Source: Microbacterium sp. Leaf288 (GTDB lineage: Bacteria > Actinomycetota > Actinomycetes > Actinomycetales > Microbacteriaceae). From it: 64,000 nt of DNA. Positions 53,275 to 62,503 of this stretch are shown one piece after another (positions within the stretch are counted from its first letter, which is position 1; each line of letters starts with the position of its first letter). Below the pieces are notes generated by a model that saw only the letters and a program-made list of their open reading frames with translations, did no database searches and was not told where the DNA came from. The stretch lies in contig NZ_LMNI01000001.1 in the NCBI RefSeq assembly GCF_001422925.1, forward strand, positions 742,902 through 806,901, written 5' to 3'. The position numbers and the translations under genes are program-made.

Positions 53275-54461
53275 CGCTCCGGGTGGCCATGATCGGCTAC
53301 GGGTTCATGGGCGCCGCGCACTCGGTCGGGTGGCGGCAGGCGCCGCACGTGTTCTCCCTGCCGGAAGACGTGGAGATGGCGGTGATCGTCGGACGCAACG
53401 CCGAGGCGGTGGCGGATGCTGCCGCCCAGTGGGGCTGGGCCGAATCGGCGACCGACTGGCGCGAGGTGATCGCCCGCGACGACATCGACATCGTCGACAT
53501 CGTGACGCCCGGCGACTCGCACGCAGAGATCGCGATCGCGGCATTGGAGGCGGGCAAGCACGTGCTCTGCGAGAAGCCGCTGGCGAACACCGTCGAAGAG
53601 GCCGAGGCCATGGCGGAAGCGGCCGCCCGCGCCGCCGCGCGCGGCGTCCGGTCGATGGTCGGCTTCACCTACCGTCGCGTCCCGGCGGTGACGTTCCTGC
53701 GGGATCTGATCGCACAGGGCGCGGTCGGCAGGATCGCGCACGTGCGCGCGGCATACCGTCAGGACTGGCTCGTCGACCCGGAGATGCCGCTGGCCTGGCG
53801 CTTGCAGAAGGAGCACGCGGGTTCGGGCGCGCTCGGGGACATCGGTGCCCACATCATCGACATGACGCAGTTCGTGACGGGCCTGGACGTGACCGCGGTG
53901 TCGGGCGTGCTCGACACGATCGTGAAGCAGCGTCCGCTGCAGGGATCCGGGTCGGGTCTGTCCGGGACCGCGGCAGACGGGGTGGGAGAGGTGACCGTGG
54001 ACGACGTCGCCCTCTTCACCGGGCGGCTGTCCACCGGCGCCCTCGTCTCGTTCGAGGCCACGCGATTCGCCACCGGACGCAAGAACGACCTCTCGATCGA
54101 GGTGTCGGGCGACAAGGGCGCCCTTCGCTTCGATCTCGAGGACCTGAACACGCTGTGGTTCTACGACCGCACCGCACCCGAGACCACGCAGGGCTTCACC
54201 CGGATCCTCGTCACCGAGGCGCAGCATCCGTACGTCGCCGCCTGGTGGCCGGCCGGTCACATGCTCGGCTACGAACACGGGTTCAGCCACCAGGTCGTGG
54301 ACCTCGTGACCGCGATCAGTGAGGGCGCCGACCCGCACCCGTCTTTCGCCGAGGGGTTGTCCGTGCAGCGCGTGCTGGCCGCCGTCGAGGAGAGCTCGCG
54401 GAGCGACTCGGGCTGGGTGCGCGTCGGTGCGCCGGTCGCGGCCGAGACGACCGCGGGATGA
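53271..54461 (+). CDS. Gfo/Idh/MocA-family sugar dehydrogenase
   Basis: A 396-residue NAD(P)-dependent oxidoreductase. The N-terminal Rossmann motif is GYGFMG, the family signature is CEKPLANT, and the active-site helix is [11 protein letters not shown] with His as general base. It could oxidise a glycoside at C3 or reduce the released 3-keto sugar. Co-translated with the CGD beta gene. Confidence 0.87.
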   Translation: MTLRVAMIGYGFMGAAHSVGWRQAPHVFSLPEDVEMAVIVGRNAEAVADAAAQWGWAESATDWREVIARDDIDIVDIVTPGDSHAEIAIAALEAGKHVLCEKPLANTVEEAEAMAEAAARAAARGVRSMVGFTYRRVPAVTFLRDLIAQGAVGRIAHVRAAYRQDWLVDPEMPLAWRLQKEHAGSGALGDIGAHIIDMTQFVTGLDVTAVSGVLDTIVKQRPLQGSGSGLSGTAADGVGEVTVDDVALFTGRLSTGALVSFEATRFATGRKNDLSIEVSGDKGALRFDLEDLNTLWFYDRTAPETTQGFTRILVTEAQHPYVAAWWPAGHMLGYEHGFSHQVVDLVTAISEGADPHPSFAEGLSVQRVLAAVEESSRSDSGWVRVGAPVAAETTAG

Positions 54462-54522
54462 CCCGTTGCCTCCGGCACACCGCCGGATAGGTTCATAGCA
54501 ACACCAAAGCGAAGGAGCTTCG

Positions 54523-55530
54523 ATGCCTCGTCCGATCACCCTCTTCACCGGCCAGTGGGCCGATCTGCCGTTCGAGGAGGTCGCACGGCTCGCGGGCGAA
54601 TGGGGCTTCGACGGCCTCGAGATCGCCTGCTGGGGCGACCACATCGACGTGTCCCGGTGGGACGACGCGGAATACGTGCAGTCCCGCAAGGACATCCTCG
54701 AGCGCAACGGCCTGAAGGTGTGGGCGATCTCGAACCACCTCACCGGTCAGGCCGTGTGCGACGACCCCATCGACGCGCGGCACAAGGACATCCTCCCGCC
54801 TCGCGTATGGGGCGATGGCGAGCCCGAGGGGGTGCGTCAGCGAGCAGCCGAGGACATGAAGAACACGGCCCGGTTCGCCGCGAAGCTGGGCGTGAAGACG
54901 GTGAACGGCTTCACGGGTTCGTCGATCTGGAAGGCGGTCGCGATGTTCCCGCCGGCGTCCGACGAGTGGATCGCCGCCGGGTACCAGGACTTCGCCGACC
55001 GTTGGAACCCCATCCTCGACGTCTTCGAAGAGGTCGGTGTGCGCTTCGGCCTCGAGGTGCACCCGAGCGAGATCGCCTACGACTACTGGACCGCCAAGGC
55101 GACGCTCGAGGCCATCGGGCACCGCCGGAGCTTCGGCCTCAACTTCGACCCGTCGCACTTCATGTGGCAGCAGCTCGACCCGGTCGCTTTCGTCCTCGAT
55201 TTCGCAGACCACATCTTCCATGTGCACGTGAAAGAGTCGATCACCAACCTCGACGGCCGCAACGGCGTACTCGGCTCGCACCTGCCGTGGGCGAACCCTC
55301 GTCGCGGCTGGACGTTCGTGTCGACCGGACACGGCGCCGTGCCGTGGGAGCCGCTGTTCCGCGCACTCAACGCGATCGGGTACGACGGGCCCACCTCCAT
55401 CGAGTGGGAGGACGCCGGCATGGACCGGCTGGACGGAGCCCCTGAGGCGATCGAGTTCGTGCGCAAGCTCAACGCGATCACGCCTCCCGCTGCGGCGTTC
55501 GACGCCGCGTTCTCGACCAAGGCCGACTAG
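54523..55530 (+). CDS. Sugar phosphate isomerase/epimerase-family protein
   Basis: A 335-residue xylose-isomerase-like TIM barrel, with candidate metal ligands Glu in [10 protein letters not shown], Asp in NFDPSHF, His in HVHVKES and Glu in SIEWED. It differs from the CGD alphas in the [13 protein letters not shown] start and probably epimerises or isomerises a keto sugar. GAAGGAG box at proper distance from the ATG. Confidence 0.85.
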   Translation: MPRPITLFTGQWADLPFEEVARLAGEWGFDGLEIACWGDHIDVSRWDDAEYVQSRKDILERNGLKVWAISNHLTGQAVCDDPIDARHKDILPPRVWGDGEPEGVRQRAAEDMKNTARFAAKLGVKTVNGFTGSSIWKAVAMFPPASDEWIAAGYQDFADRWNPILDVFEEVGVRFGLEVHPSEIAYDYWTAKATLEAIGHRRSFGLNFDPSHFMWQQLDPVAFVLDFADHIFHVHVKESITNLDGRNGVLGSHLPWANPRRGWTFVSTGHGAVPWEPLFRALNAIGYDGPTSIEWEDAGMDRLDGAPEAIEFVRKLNAITPPAAAFDAAFSTKAD

Positions 55531-55609
55531 GCCCCGACCCGCAGGGTCCCGGATGCACCGGGACCCTCTTCGGCGTGCCTTCGCACGCCCCACACGAAGG
55601 AGTGTTCGC

Positions 55610-56479
55610 ATGACCGACGTCCTTGACGTGCTCATCCTGTCGGGTCACATGACCCGCGAGCTCGACAACGAGTTCCGCAGCTTCCGTCAGCACAACCAGT
55701 GGCTCACGACCCTGCTCGAAGACACCGGACGCTTCCGCGTCCGAGTGGTTGAGGACCCCCGCGGTGTGGGCGCCGAGATCATCGACAAGTACGACGTGGT
55801 CATCGTCGTCTTCGAGGGCCGCGACGGCTACCACGAGAAGGCCGTCGGCTTCGGGGCGGAGACGGATGCTGCGCTCCTGAAGTTCGTCCACGACGACGGC
55901 AAAGGCATCGTGTGGTTCCACGGCTCCGCCGCACAGGAGGATGACTGGGGCTACCCCGACGAGTACAACGTCATGCGCGGCTCTCGGCTCACCGTTGCCG
56001 GGGGACTGCGGCCCCGCCCGTGGGGTGAGGCGCAGCTCGACACCGTCGAGCCGCGGCACGCGATCACCGAGGGCATCAGCGCCCGGTGGACGGTCACCGG
56101 CGACGACATCCTCACCGGCGTCGAGATCGCCGAGAGCGCCCAGGTGCTCCTCACGACGTACGACGACCTCGAGTCGTACGAGAAGGCGCCGATGTGGCCG
56201 ATGTCGCACTACCCGGTGGCGATGCCGCCGGAGGGCATCGCTGCGCTCCCCGGCATGAACACTGATCAGCCGATCGCCTGGATCAACGAGTACGGCGCCG
56301 GCCGGTCGTTCACCATCACGATCGGCCACGACATCGACACGTTCCGCCGCATCGAGTTCATCCGCATGTTCCCGCGCGGCGTCGAATGGGCGGCGACCGG
56401 TGAGGTCACCCTCGACGGTCCCGACCGTCGGGGCGAGCGCCGCTTCCTGCCGTGGCCGTACTACAACAAGGAGGGGTGA
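55610..56479 (+). CDS. ThuA-like domain protein
   Basis: A 289-residue protein with a glutamine-amidotransferase-like fold of the ThuA family (VLILSGHMTRELDNEF, GIVWFHGSA, ITIGHDIDTF blocks). ThuA proteins work with Gfo/Idh partners (ThuB) in 3-keto-sugar metabolism of trehalose and related sugars. The next gene is a Gfo/Idh dehydrogenase, fitting that pairing. GAAGGAG box upstream of the ATG at 55610. Confidence 0.82.
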   Translation: MTDVLDVLILSGHMTRELDNEFRSFRQHNQWLTTLLEDTGRFRVRVVEDPRGVGAEIIDKYDVVIVVFEGRDGYHEKAVGFGAETDAALLKFVHDDGKGIVWFHGSAAQEDDWGYPDEYNVMRGSRLTVAGGLRPRPWGEAQLDTVEPRHAITEGISARWTVTGDDILTGVEIAESAQVLLTTYDDLESYEKAPMWPMSHYPVAMPPEGIAALPGMNTDQPIAWINEYGAGRSFTITIGHDIDTFRRIEFIRMFPRGVEWAATGEVTLDGPDRRGERRFLPWPYYNKEG

Positions 56480-56481
56480 GC

Positions 56482-57477
56482 ATGACAGCTTCACAGCTGC
56501 GCGTCGGGATCTTCGGGACAGGCGGCATCGCCGAGCGGGCCATGGTGGAGCCCTCGACTCTCGTCGAGAGCGTCCAGGTCATCGCGGTGGGATCGCGCGA
56601 CCCCGAGCGCGCCCGCGCCTTCGCGGACCGGTTCGGCATCGAGGCCGCCGGGGACTACGCGAGCGTCATGACGAACCCCGACGTCGACCTGGTCTATGTG
56701 GCCCTGCCGCCCACCGTCCACGCGCGGTGGGCGGTCGCGGCGCTGGATGCCGGCAAGCACGTCCTCTGCGAGAAGCCGCTCTCGGCCAACGGCAAGGACG
56801 CGCGCGCGATCGCCGACGCCGCCCGCGCGAACCGCCGGTCGGCGTTCGTCGGGTTCCACTATCGGCTCCACTCGTTCACTCAGCGTCTGCTGGAGGTCAT
56901 CCGGTCGGGCGTGCTGGGTGACATCGAGGACGTCGAGATCGACTTCAGCATCCCTCACTTCGTCGTAGGGCCCGGCAATATCCGGCTGAACGGAGATCTC
57001 GGCGGCGGAGCGGTGATGGACGTCGGCTGCTATGCCATCGACCTTCTGCGCGCCGCGTTCGGTGAGGCGACCGTGCTGTCGTCGTCTGCCGAGCTGTACG
57101 ACGACGACCCCCGCGTCGATCTGCAGACCGACTTCGTGCTGTCGTTCGACGACGGCATCACCGCGCGGGTGCGCGCGTCGTTCCTGGGTGACGACGAGGG
57201 ACGGATGTCGCTGCACATCGTCGGATCCTCGGCGACGCTGCACGCGACCAGCGTGATCGTCCCGCAATGGGGCGCCACGCTGCGCGTCACCGCGGGGGAG
57301 GACGTGCTCATCGATGAGAAGGCGGTCGATGGTGAATCGAGCTACGTGGCGCAGCTGCAGCACCTCGTGGAGGTCCTCGGCTCCGGGGCCGCCACGCCGC
57401 TGCGCGCCCAGGACGCCGTAGCCACGATGGAACTCGTCGACGACGTCTATCGCGCTGCGGGACTTCAGCCCCGCTGA
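56482..57477 (+). CDS. Gfo/Idh/MocA-family sugar dehydrogenase
   Basis: A 331-residue oxidoreductase with Rossmann motif GTGGIA, signature CEKPLSAN and active-site stretch GGAVMDVGCYAIDLL, where Cys-Tyr replaces the more common H/Y pair. It starts 2 bp after the ThuA-like gene. A long perfect hairpin follows its stop. Confidence 0.86.
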   Translation: MTASQLRVGIFGTGGIAERAMVEPSTLVESVQVIAVGSRDPERARAFADRFGIEAAGDYASVMTNPDVDLVYVALPPTVHARWAVAALDAGKHVLCEKPLSANGKDARAIADAARANRRSAFVGFHYRLHSFTQRLLEVIRSGVLGDIEDVEIDFSIPHFVVGPGNIRLNGDLGGGAVMDVGCYAIDLLRAAFGEATVLSSSAELYDDDPRVDLQTDFVLSFDDGITARVRASFLGDDEGRMSLHIVGSSATLHATSVIVPQWGATLRVTAGEDVLIDEKAVDGESSYVAQLQHLVEVLGSGAATPLRAQDAVATMELVDDVYRAAGLQPR

Positions 57478-57481
57478 ACAC

Positions 57482-57523
57482 ACGACGATGGCTGCCGATC
57501 CGCGGATCGGGAGCCATCGTCGT
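57482..57523. terminator. Bidirectional hairpin terminator
   Basis: Arms ACGACGATGGCT (57482-57493) and AGCCATCGTCGT (57512-57523) pair perfectly; inside, CCGATCC and GGATCGG pair around GC. It is 4 bp after a plus-strand stop and 140 bp from a converging minus-strand stop. There is no T-run, as is common in high-GC actinobacteria. The remaining 57524-57664 shows no gene. Confidence 0.75.
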
Positions 57524-57664
57524 ACTCGTGCAGCGGCGTCAGCGCGCGTGATCGAGCTTGCCGGGCCGCAGTGTGCCCGGGGATGTCGTCTTTCTCCTCC
57601 GGTCGAGACAGGTCTCGAGTCGCTGCCCCGCGGGCCGCGTGCCTGTCGCACGAACGACCGCATC

Positions 57665-59104
57665 TCACGCTCTGACGGATGCTCCCGTCAGCGCGCGGCG
57701 CGACAGCGCCAGGTGGGCTCGGGTCATCGTGGCGGCATCCGCGTCCAGCCACTCGTGGCCGCCCCACTCGCTCGTCAGTGTGCCGGCGAAGCCGGTGCGC
57801 CGCAGGGCTGCTCCGATGTCGCCGATCGGGCGCGACACCCGCCCTTCGGCGTCGTCGAGGTCCCAGAACTTCAGGTGCACGCCGGCGGTGAGGGGCAGCA
57901 GCGGTTCGAGGTCGGCCACCTCCGAGCGACCGAAGCGCACGAGCAGGTTCATGAAGAGCGTGTGGACCGACGGGGGCACTCGTCCCTCGCGGAGCGTCGC
58001 GATCACTGCTTCGTGGGTCTCGGGCGCCCGCCATGCGGTGTCGAGACGGTGAAGCAGAGAGTCGTCGACACCACCCCGGCGCAGCTCTTCGAGGTACGAC
58101 GGCGGCAGCGACGGCATGAGCATGCTGATGTCGATCAGCACCCGGATGCGGGGATCGTCGAGCTCCTGGAGCAGCTCGAGGTTGGCCGCGTTCGCGGGCA
58201 CGTCGAGGCTCTGCTGCCCCTGGATCTCTTCGTGGAGCACGACGCCGAGGTCGTGGAGCACCGGCTGCGCCAGGCGCAGCAGCTCGGACCCCGTCTGCCC
58301 GAAAGGGACGCGCACGCCCCGGGCGCCGAGACGCGCGGCCGCACGCAGCTGCGGCACGAGGAACGCGAGCCGCTCCTCGTCCGTGCGACGGCGCGAGGGC
58401 GACGCCCAGTCGTCGAGGCTCGCGCCGACGATCGTCACGGCGCCGCCGGCAGCTGTCAGGCGCTCGCGGAACACGTCGACCTCCGCGTCGGAGGGATCCG
58501 GGAACGAGCGCCACACCTGCCCGGCCTCGATCTCGATGGTCGCGGCGACACCCTCGCCGACCACGCCGATCGCGATGTCGGACGCGGAGCGCTCTGCGCG
58601 GATGACCTCCGGCGTCCAGTTGAACGCGCTGGCTGAGACGGTCCACTCGCCCGGCAGGTCGCCGCCCGCCGGCACCGCCTGCTCGGCCGGGGTAGCCCTG
58701 TCTGCGACCGGGCGGCGAGCGACGGATGCCTCGTCCCGGAGGCCGAGCGCACGATCGGCGCGCAGCGGCAGCGCGAGCGGCCCGGACGGGCCCGCCTGCA
58801 GATACGGCACCACGAGCACGAACGACACCGAGACATCGTGCGCGCCGGGCGGCAGCATCCCGACGCCCCGCAGTTCGAGGCGGTCCTGGATGAACCACCA
58901 TCCCGGCTCGGTGGAGAGGGCGCCCGGTGCGACGTCGCGCCCGTCGAGCCGGGCGGTGACCGAGACGGGGGAGCCGTCGATAGAGACCGCGAGATCGGTG
59001 ACGGCCGCCAGCGGCATGGACCGGATCCACGGCAGGCTTACGTGCAGCGCGAAGCCGGATTCCGTCGAGACGAGCGCATCGTCCTGCAGCAGCGGCAACG
59101 CCAT
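57665..59104 (-). CDS. Divergent fused C-glycoside deglycosidase-like protein (beta + alpha)
   Basis: A 479-residue protein with the same domain order as the fusions at 31168 and 32496. Residues 1-120 keep the beta hallmark LHVSLPWIRSMPLAAVTDL. Residues about 155-470 form the TIM barrel with candidate ligands in LHEEIQG, LIDISM, VHLKFWDLDD and TSEWGGHEW; the usual EIH is EIQ. The linker is about 35 residues, rich in Ala and Pro. The ATG at 59104 fits an AAGGGAG box; the GTG at 59113 is too close to it. Confidence 0.65.
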   Translation of the reverse strand: MALPLLQDDALVSTESGFALHVSLPWIRSMPLAAVTDLAVSIDGSPVSVTARLDGRDVAPGALSTEPGWWFIQDRLELRGVGMLPPGAHDVSVSFVLVVPYLQAGPSGPLALPLRADRALGLRDEASVARRPVADRATPAEQAVPAGGDLPGEWTVSASAFNWTPEVIRAERSASDIAIGVVGEGVAATIEIEAGQVWRSFPDPSDAEVDVFRERLTAAGGAVTIVGASLDDWASPSRRRTDEERLAFLVPQLRAAARLGARGVRVPFGQTGSELLRLAQPVLHDLGVVLHEEIQGQQSLDVPANAANLELLQELDDPRIRVLIDISMLMPSLPPSYLEELRRGGVDDSLLHRLDTAWRAPETHEAVIATLREGRVPPSVHTLFMNLLVRFGRSEVADLEPLLPLTAGVHLKFWDLDDAEGRVSRPIGDIGAALRRTGFAGTLTSEWGGHEWLDADAATMTRAHLALSRRALTGASVRA

Positions 59105-59133
59105 CGTGTTCACTCCCTTGTGCCGGCCGATCG

Positions 59134-59151
59134 GATCGGCTTCAGACAGGA
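59134..59151. promoter_or_regulatory. Weak copy of regulon motif upstream of third fused CGD
   Basis: GATCGGCTTCAGACAGGA matches 12 of 18 positions of TGTCTGATTCAGACATTA, with the half-site TTCAGACA perfect. It lies 30 bp upstream of the ATG. A possible minus-strand promoter TTACGA-N17-TAGCTT sits just upstream. Confidence 0.4.
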
Positions 59152-59206
59152 AGCTACACGCTTTTGTCGTTTTTCGTAAGAAGTTTCCGGGTCTCTGTCA
59201 CAGAGC

Positions 59207-60484
59207 TCAGGCGACGGCCTCGAGTGCCCCGCGAATGGCGACGACCGACGGCCTCCCGTCGCTGAACCACCGCGGGAAGGTGACCTCGAAGAGCTGCTCG
59301 CGCACCATCTCGACACCGCCGCGCAGCGGCTCGCGCCGGTCGTTGACGGACTGCGCGATCGTCAGGTCGCGTGTGGCGAGGGGGAGTGACAGCTCGTAGA
59401 CGCGCTGGCGCACCTCGGCCAGCAGAAGCTCGCCGGCACCGGCCATGGCGCCGCCGATCACGATGACCGACGGGTTGAACATGTTGACGAGCGCGGCGAT
59501 CGACTCGCCGACGACGCGGGCCGAGCGCTGCACGAGCCGGATCGCGAGGGCGTCGCCGTTCTCGGCCGCGATCGAGATCAGCTCGGGCGTGAGCTCCTCG
59601 CCGTCGGCGACGGCGGTGGCGAGCACGCCCGTGGCGCCGGCCTCGATCTCGGCGAGGGCGTCGCGGATCATCGCCCATCCGCCGGCGACGGCTTCGAGGC
59701 ACCCGATCTTGCCGCAGCGGCAGAGGGCATCCGAATCGCGCACCCGCACGTGGCCGATGTCGCCGGCGGCGCCGTTGACGCCGCGATGGATGCGGCCGTG
59801 CGAGAGGAGGCCGGCGCCGATGCCGGAGCCGATCTTGCAGTAGATCAGGTCGAGGCGGTCGTCGTCGCGGCGGGCCCGCTCTCCGAAGGTGAGGAGGTTC
59901 ACGTCGTTGTCGACCCAGACGGGAGCGTCGTAGCGCTGCTCGAAGCGGCGGCGCACGTCGAAGCCGTTCCAGCCGGGCATGATCGGCGGTGCGACAGGAC
60001 GACCGCTGTCGAAGTCCACCGGGCCGGGCACTCCGACGCCGATGCCCCAGACCGGCACGTCCGGGGTGCGCGCGAGCACCTCGTCGATCATGCTCAGGGC
60101 CTTGTCGAGGGTCTCCGCGGGACCGCGGGCGATGTCCCACGGCGAATGCTCCTGATCGATGACGTCGCCGTCGAGGAGCGCCACGCCGACGTGGATGTGG
60201 AGCGCGCCGAGTGCGCAGACGACGATGCGCCCGGCGTCGCCGCGGAAGCGGAGGGTGCGCGGTGCGCGGCCCCCCGACGAGGGGCCGAACTCGCCGTCGG
60301 CGAGGTAGCCCATCTCGATCGCGTGGTCGACGCGCTGCGTCACGACGCCACGGCCGAGACCGGTCACGCGGCCGATCTCGGGACGGGTGGCGGCCTCACC
60401 GGTGCGAACCATGTTGACGATGCGGAGAAGGCTCGTCATCTCGTCGGTCTGTGCGCCGAACCGCAGCGTGGACTCTCTGGCCAT
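59207..60484 (-). CDS. ROK-family transcriptional regulator
   Basis: A 425-residue ROK protein with an N-terminal winged helix-turn-helix (residues about 20-70, RPEIGRVTGLGRGVVTQRV) and a sugar-kinase-like domain. The zinc motif CRCGKIGCLEAVAGG is intact. Such proteins sense sugars and repress catabolic operons. It is upstream of the third fused CGD on the same strand, and its own start overlaps a copy of the regulon motif, so it is a candidate regulon repressor. Confidence 0.86.
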   Translation of the reverse strand: MARESTLRFGAQTDEMTSLLRIVNMVRTGEAATRPEIGRVTGLGRGVVTQRVDHAIEMGYLADGEFGPSSGGRAPRTLRFRGDAGRIVVCALGALHIHVGVALLDGDVIDQEHSPWDIARGPAETLDKALSMIDEVLARTPDVPVWGIGVGVPGPVDFDSGRPVAPPIMPGWNGFDVRRRFEQRYDAPVWVDNDVNLLTFGERARRDDDRLDLIYCKIGSGIGAGLLSHGRIHRGVNGAAGDIGHVRVRDSDALCRCGKIGCLEAVAGGWAMIRDALAEIEAGATGVLATAVADGEELTPELISIAAENGDALAIRLVQRSARVVGESIAALVNMFNPSVIVIGGAMAGAGELLLAEVRQRVYELSLPLATRDLTIAQSVNDRREPLRGGVEMVREQLFEVTFPRWFSDGRPSVVAIRGALEAVA

Positions 60485-60501
60485 GGTCGATTCTTACATA
60501 A
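60484..60501. promoter_or_regulatory. Weak copy of regulon motif at the ROK gene start
   Basis: TGGTCGATTCTTACATAA matches 12 of 18 positions of the motif and overlaps the ROK start codon. The 105-bp gap to the divergent dehydrogenase gene also has TTGACT on the minus strand near 60540, but no convincing -10 partner. Confidence 0.35.
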
Positions 60502-60589
60502 CACTGCACGCTAGACGCGGAAATCGAGACACCTATAGTCAAACGGCTTCACACTTAGGTACGCTTCCAGCCGAAGTAAGGAGGCAGCC

Positions 60590-61624
60590 ATGGCGCGTGG
60601 TGTGGGCATCATCGGTGCGGGGCCCGGAGTGGCGGCGCTGCATCTTCCGACGCTCGCGCGCGTGGGCGACGCCTTCCGCGTCGTGCACATCGCCGACGGG
60701 GGCAGTGGCCGCTCGGCGGCACTCGCGGTGCGGGTGGGTGCGCGGTCGTCGACGGGTGTCGACGCCATCATGGCGGATCCGGAGGCCGAGGTCGTCGCGA
60801 TCTGCAGCCCGCCCGCCCAGCATGCGGCGCAGATCATCGCGGCCGTCGCCGCCGGCAAACGCGCGGTGTTCTGCGAGAAGCCCATCGGCACGACGGTCGC
60901 CGAGGCGGAGGAGGCCGTCGAGGCGTGCCGCCGCGCCGGGGTGCCGCTGATCGTCGGCACGAACCACTACTTCGATCCGGCGTGGGGCCGGGCCAAGCAT
61001 CACCTCACCGTGTCGGGCGGGCCGGTCGTCTCGATCTCGGTCACGCTCGCGCTGGCGCCGAACGCGCGGTATCACGAGCTCGTCACCGAGCTGCCCGCAT
61101 CGGCGGCCGCCGGCCGGGGCGCTCCCGACCTGACGCGCGCCGCGGTTGCCGCGGGCGTCGTGCGCCAGCTCCTCACGGGGCTCGCGATCCACGACATGCC
61201 GCTCGTGCGTGATCTGGTCCCGCGCTTCGAGCGCGTCGTCTTCGCGCGGGCGCTGCCCCCGCTCGGGTACGCGGTCGGCTTCGTCGCCGGCGGGGTCCCG
61301 GTCCAGCTCACGATGGTGATGCTCCCGGAGGGCGCCGACACGCTCTGGCGCATCGCCGTCGCGACGGCCTCCGACCGGCTCGACGTCAGCTTCCCGCCCC
61401 CGTTCGTGCACGCGGGCGGAGCGCGGGTGCGCGTGCGCGCCGCGGACGGCCGCGACACGATCTACGCACACGACCCCCTCGACGGATACGTCGCCGAGTG
61501 GCGCGCCCTCGCGGAGCTGCTCGACGCCGGCCTGCCCGTGGAGTACGACGAACTGCTCGACGATGCCCGCTACGCCCTGCGGCTGGCTGACGCCGCGGCA
61601 GAGCTGATCGGAGCCGCAGCATGA
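60590..61624 (+). CDS. Gfo/Idh/MocA-family dehydrogenase
   Basis: A 344-residue oxidoreductase with Rossmann motif GAGPGVA, signature CEKPIGTT and family-like substrate domain. It has no clear H at the usual active-site stretch (LAIHDMPLVRDL is the likely equivalent). AAGGAGG box upstream of the ATG. It is divergent from the ROK gene and coupled to the next gene by ATGA. Confidence 0.85.
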   Translation: MARGVGIIGAGPGVAALHLPTLARVGDAFRVVHIADGGSGRSAALAVRVGARSSTGVDAIMADPEAEVVAICSPPAQHAAQIIAAVAAGKRAVFCEKPIGTTVAEAEEAVEACRRAGVPLIVGTNHYFDPAWGRAKHHLTVSGGPVVSISVTLALAPNARYHELVTELPASAAAGRGAPDLTRAAVAAGVVRQLLTGLAIHDMPLVRDLVPRFERVVFARALPPLGYAVGFVAGGVPVQLTMVMLPEGADTLWRIAVATASDRLDVSFPPPFVHAGGARVRVRAADGRDTIYAHDPLDGYVAEWRALAELLDAGLPVEYDELLDDARYALRLADAAAELIGAAA

Positions 61625-62397
61625 CGACGCCCGTTCGCACCGACCTCGACGCCTACCGCATCGCGGTGGCCGAGCTGCCCGAGAGCGCGGTGGCGAGCCG
61701 TGACACGAAGGGTGCCGTCGCCGTCGTGCGCGGGGGCGACGGGTGGTGGGTGGTGGCCTCTGATGCGATCGCCGCCGGCGCGGCGGCCGTCGTCGTCGCG
61801 CAGCCCGCCGTCGCCCCGATCGAGGCGCTCGAGGCTCTCGCCTCACTCGCCGGTGCGACGCCCGTGGTCGTGGAGCGCCCGCTGCTGCGCGCCGACCTGG
61901 TCGCCGGAGTGGGCGCTTCGATCGAGGAGCTCCCGGCTCCCGGCGCGCTCGTCGTCGAGTGTCATGCGCCCGCGCGCACCCTCGGTCCGGCGTTGCGCGA
62001 CGCGATCGGGTGGGCGCGGGTCCTCGCGCGCGCTCCGCTCGCCCCTCTGACGACCGAGTCGTGGGGCGGCCGCGTGCTCGCGCTCCTCGGGTCCACAGAG
62101 GGCGCTTCCGTGTCGATCGTCGCCGCCGCGCAGCCGGGCGCGCCGATTCCCGGCCGCGTGCGGATCACCACGATGGCCCCGACGCGCGTGGAGATCGACG
62201 CCGATCTCGAGACCGTCGCCTGCGTCACGGATGCCGCGGGTCGCGGCATCCTTCCCGCGCTCTTCGAGAGCCCCGAGCGCGTCGCGCTGCGCCGCGCGAT
62301 CGCGGCGGTCCGCGCGGGCGAGCCGCCGTCCGATCTCGCGGATCTGCGCCATGACACAGCGCTCGCGGCCGCGCTCCTCGCCGCGCCGACGGCATAA
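61621..62397 (+). CDS. Unrecognised protein, possibly a degenerate Gfo/Idh-like partner
   Basis: A 258-residue Ala-rich protein that I cannot place in a family. It lacks a GxGxxG motif, but ALASLAGATPVVVERPLLRA resembles the CEKPL region of Gfo/Idh proteins, and the end (AAVRAGEPPSDLADLRHDTA) resembles their C-terminus. It may be a cofactor-free partner of the preceding dehydrogenase (inference). The ATGA overlap makes co-expression very likely. Confidence 0.7.
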   Translation: MTTPVRTDLDAYRIAVAELPESAVASRDTKGAVAVVRGGDGWWVVASDAIAAGAAAVVVAQPAVAPIEALEALASLAGATPVVVERPLLRADLVAGVGASIEELPAPGALVVECHAPARTLGPALRDAIGWARVLARAPLAPLTTESWGGRVLALLGSTEGASVSIVAAAQPGAPIPGRVRITTMAPTRVEIDADLETVACVTDAAGRGILPALFESPERVALRRAIAAVRAGEPPSDLADLRHDTALAAALLAAPTA

Positions 62398-62503
62398 ACG
62401 TCGGTGATCTGAGGGATAGCCGATATGGGATTCCTCGATATGCCCGAGTTCGGCGAAAGTGGTTGACGGGATCACCCCGATGACTCACCGAAAGGGATCG
62501 AAG

